This document shows positions 61,721 to 64,000 of a stretch of 64,000 nucleotides of DNA, piece after piece (within the stretch, counting starts at the first letter, position 1; the number at the start of each line of letters is the position of its first letter). The DNA is from JAEUQQ01 sp963697285 (GTDB lineage Bacteria; Acidobacteriota; Vicinamibacteria; Vicinamibacterales; JAFNAJ01): assembly GCA_963697285.1 (NCBI GenBank), contig CAVONI010000012.1, positions 496,001-560,000 on the forward strand, given 5' to 3'. The translations under genes and the position numbers were made by a program. The notes beneath the pieces were generated by a model. It was not told where the DNA came from. It ran no database searches and was given only the letters and a program-made list of their open reading frames with translations.

Positions 61721-63036
61721 GCAGCAGACGTCGCGGCGTCGCCGAGCAGGGTGGCATCGCCATCCGCCAGTGTGCGCACGACTTCCTGGTCGAAATAGTC
61801 GTCGCGGTCCGGCAGCAACGCCGGCACGCGGGCTTCGTACAGGCGTCGGGCTCGCGCGAGCTCGTCGCGCAGGCGCACGCGCAGATCACGCGCCTCGCGC
61901 CCGGCGATCACCGCCGACTCGTTGTACAGCTTGAGTTCCGATACGACCAGGCGCGCAAACCTGCGCGCGGCCTCGATATCGGCGGCCGTCGCGGCCGCTG
62001 GCATCGACACGCGATCGGGACTATCACTCGAGCTCGCCGGGACGACGGCGAGGCGTGCGAATCCCGCCGCACGGCGAGCGGTGTGCGCCTCGAGGCAGAC
62101 GCTGGCATGACGGACCAGCACCTGCACCACCTCGGGCCATGCGGCCGGCACGTTGCGATCCTGGCGCAGGCCGTCGTCGCAATAGACCAGCGCGACCGCC
62201 TCGTGATCCACGACCAGCGGCACGGCCATCCCGGCCATCGGCTCATCGCCGCCAGCCGGGGCGATCCACCCCAACGCCGGCACGGCGTTGGCCAGTTCCG
62301 AGGCCAGCACTTCGCACGCGGCTCTGTCGACGAGCGTTGCCTGCAGGGGCCCCGCGAACTCGCGACCGATCGCCACGTCCGACGCCTCTGACGGAGCGTC
62401 GGAGATCCCGATGAACCGCCAGCCCCGAAGGCCCGTGCCACGCACGACGAACACCATGACGCGAGCGACTTCCGCGGCCACGCTCTCGGCCAGTGCGTCC
62501 AGCGTGTCGCGCAGTGTCTGCGCAGCGTCGAAACGTTCAAAGGCGGCGAGCAGGCGCGCGCTGGCAGCCAACGCCAGCTCCCGTTCGACGATGCGGGTCT
62601 GGGTGGGCGCGTCGAGCGCGGAGGCATCGGCGTTGCCGACATTGCCCTCGGGCGCAGCCTCGAGCGAGGTCGTCTCGTGCGTGCCCGCCTCGTCATGCGA
62701 CACCGAGGCGGAAGCGGCCGCCCACTCGGCCCTGAGCTGGGCCTCGAGTTCCTCACGCTCTGCGTGTGCCCGCGCCGCCTGCGCCTCGAGGCGAGCGTCG
62801 TAGTCGTGGCGGAGCGCCCGAATCTGGTCGTCGAGCGCCGCCACCTGCGCGTCGCGCTCGCGGGCAGAGGTCTCGGCCTGGCTCGCGACCGCCTGCGACA
62901 CCGCGTCGCGACGTTCGCGGTCGAGGCGTGCCTCCACCTCGGCGAAGGCCTCGGCGAGTTGACGCGAGATGGCGTCAGACAGCTGGGAGACGAGGGGAGC
63001 GAACGCGGGCGGCGTCGTGATCGGATCGATGGCCAT
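61717..63036 (-). CDS. Coiled-coil GAF-like sensory/structural protein
   Basis: 439 residues. An N-terminal charged coiled coil (about 20-120, VEARLDRERRDAVSQAVASQ) leads into a GAF-like domain (about 165-315), with sensory fold segments VMVFVVRGTGLRGWRFIGIS, VPLVVDHEAVALVYCDD. The C-terminal part (ARRFARLVVSELKLYNESAV, LRVRLRDELARARRLYEARV, DYFDQEVVRTLADGD) resembles a conserved tail I associate with acidobacterial genomes, function unknown. ATG 63036 is used. Coupled to the transglycosylase gene downstream, hinting at a cell-wall-linked role. Confidence 0.75.
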   Translation of the reverse strand: MAIDPITTPPAFAPLVSQLSDAISRQLAEAFAEVEARLDRERRDAVSQAVASQAETSARERDAQVAALDDQIRALRHDYDARLEAQAARAHAEREELEAQLRAEWAAASASVSHDEAGTHETTSLEAAPEGNVGNADASALDAPTQTRIVERELALAASARLLAAFERFDAAQTLRDTLDALAESVAAEVARVMVFVVRGTGLRGWRFIGISDAPSEASDVAIGREFAGPLQATLVDRAACEVLASELANAVPALGWIAPAGGDEPMAGMAVPLVVDHEAVALVYCDDGLRQDRNVPAAWPEVVQVLVRHASVCLEAHTARRAAGFARLAVVPASSSDSPDRVSMPAAATAADIEAARRFARLVVSELKLYNESAVIAGREARDLRVRLRDELARARRLYEARVPALLPDRDDYFDQEVVRTLADGDATLLGDAATSAA

Positions 63037-63285
63037 GGCGAGTGAGGGCGGCGTGGGGCAAATGGACTCCCGCATTATGGAAGCCTGCGATCACCGGGGT
63101 CAAGAAGCGTGCCCGGCGAATGTCATTCCACGGGCGTCGAGAAGCGGCCTGTCCTGTCGTGGTTGGCTCGGCCCCGGGGCGTCCGGGCGTGACGGATTCG
63201 TCACACCGGTGTCGGTGTTGCGGCCGCCCATGTGGGGGGACTGCCCGCTGCGCGGCGACCTGGTGGCCGGTGGCCGCGAAGCCTC

Positions 63286-63314
63286 TTGCACCGGCCTGCC
63301 GGCCCTGCCATAGT
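63286..63314 (+). promoter_or_regulatory. Candidate sigma70-type promoter for the CotH gene
   Basis: TTGCAC (63286-63291) and CATAGT (63309-63314) are 17 bases apart, a reasonable -35/-10 pair. The transcript would start about 35 bases before ATG 63355. The remainder of the 318-base gap (63037-63354) holds no other recognised element. Confidence 0.4.
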
Positions 63315-63354
63315 CGTACGCAGCCTCATCGTGCCTGCCTTCAGGAGGGGGGCC

Positions 63355-64000
63355 ATGTGCGCTTCGCCACCACGCAGACTGCTGCTCCAGGAGCCACTGG
63401 CCGTCTTCTGGGTCGTGCTCCTCTCCCTGCTTCCGGCCGTTTCGCGGGCTCAGGACACGAAGGCTCCAACCGCTGGTGACCTGCTCAACGACCGCGTCGT
63501 GCACGAACTCCGGCTCGCGATGCACGCCGACGACTGGCAGGCGCTGCAGGAGCACTTCCTCGAAGACACCTACTATCCCGTCGACCTCACCTGGAACGGC
63601 CTGACCGTCCGCAACGCCGCCGTGCGATCGCGCGGCTCGGGAAGCCGCGATCCTGTCAAGCCGAGCCTCAAGATCGACTTCGGCAAGTACGTCTCCGGCC
63701 AGACGTTCGTCGGTCTCAAGTCGATCGCGCTCGACAACTTCCGGCAGGATCCCGGCATGATCAGGGAACTCGTGTCGATGCAGTTGTTCCGCAAGATGGG
63801 GTTGGTGGCCCCGCGGGTCGCGCACGCGCAGGTGTACGTGAACAACGAGTACGTCGGCCTGTTCGCCATCCTGGAGCCGATCGACAAGACGTTCCTCAAG
63901 ACGTGGCTCGGGTCGAGCGATGGGTACTTGTTCGAGTACAGCGGAGGCAACTGGCACTTCGAGTGGCTGGGCGAGGATGTGTCGCAATACGCCGCGATGT
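63355..64000 (+). CDS. CotH kinase family protein, N-terminal part, cut by window edge
   Basis: Open to the window end (215 codons). Signal peptide (VVLLSLLPAVSRAQ), then a DDWQALQEHFLEDTYYPVDL strand region, RSRGSGSRDPVKPSLKI, TFVGLKSIALDN and VAPRVAHAQVYVNNEYVGLF-ILEPIDKTFL, the pattern of CotH (atypical kinase) domains; the N-lobe glycine-poor loop and RxRG segment are seen. CotH phosphorylates secreted proteins in Bacillus spores. GGAGGGGGG precedes ATG 63355. The catalytic Asp lies beyond the window. Confidence 0.88.
   Translation, partial: MCASPPRRLLLQEPLAVFWVVLLSLLPAVSRAQDTKAPTAGDLLNDRVVHELRLAMHADDWQALQEHFLEDTYYPVDLTWNGLTVRNAAVRSRGSGSRDPVKPSLKIDFGKYVSGQTFVGLKSIALDNFRQDPGMIRELVSMQLFRKMGLVAPRVAHAQVYVNNEYVGLFAILEPIDKTFLKTWLGSSDGYLFEYSGGNWHFEWLGEDVSQYAAM

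Overview
The window is a GC-rich, gene-dense bacterial chromosome segment with no rRNA, tRNA, phage, insertion sequence or CRISPR array that I can see. The gene mix fits Acidobacteriota, probably class Vicinamibacteria: a homodimeric AceE-type pyruvate dehydrogenase, long secreted proteins built of 'FAEG' repeats plus IPT/TIG domains, paired PilZ proteins, and AAA+/VWA/LON genes. The taxonomy is inference from content, not a measured placement.

Layout. 1-12.2 kb: truncated penicillin-acylase gene, lipA, a family-5 uracil-DNA glycosylase, a c-type cytochrome lipoprotein, the pyruvate dehydrogenase operon aceE-aceF-lpdA (minus strand), then lemA, a class V aminotransferase-fold gene and a Rieske oxygenase (plus strand). 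12.3-19.3 kb: OsmC protein, a G-rich five-copy tandem repeat, a GNAT gene, ispG flanked by two PilZ genes, a large secreted FAEG/TIG protein and a DUF4097 protein. 19.3-28.9 kb: type II NADH dehydrogenase with DUF3810, two MacB/FtsX-like permeases divergent from an HlyD-like adaptor, a molybdopterin oxidoreductase, a KGG stress protein and an Fe(II)-trafficking protein. 28.9-33.8 kb: POT transporter, B12/radical-SAM protein and ATP-grasp protein in one run, then a DUF2231/TPR protein. 33.9-37 kb: copper module copZ-copA-csoR. 37.2-41.4 kb: two-gene 2-oxoacid:ferredoxin oxidoreductase with a small Cys-rich partner, then arsM behind AT-rich inverted repeats. 41.6-50 kb: second FAEG/TIG protein (frameshifted), stand-alone LigD-type phosphoesterase, frameshifted yvcK, a DUF1295-CFA-synthase pair, nucleotidyltransferase-like genes and a TPM protein. 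50-64 kb: recD2, a GDPD gene, an AAA+/VWA/LON operon, a secreted M24 peptidase, an aminotransferase, a lytic transglycosylase with a GAF-like coiled-coil protein, and a truncated CotH gene.

The most notable observation is at 30.2 kb. The radical-SAM reading frame appears to stop at a UGA after ...EPWYC, but the next codons read A-E-P and stay open for 11 codons, giving a Cys-Sec-Ala-Glu-Pro (CUAEP) tail. A 9-bp hairpin with a GGC loop lies 11 nt after the UGA, where a bacterial SECIS element belongs. I read this as a selenoprotein that a standard translation truncates, in an operon with a peptide-type transporter and an ATP-grasp ligase.

A second recurring pattern is a TANNNT (-10-like) hexamer 5-10 nt upstream of about ten start codons that mostly lack a Shine-Dalgarno sequence, which suggests frequent leaderless transcription. 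I used it to choose several starts.
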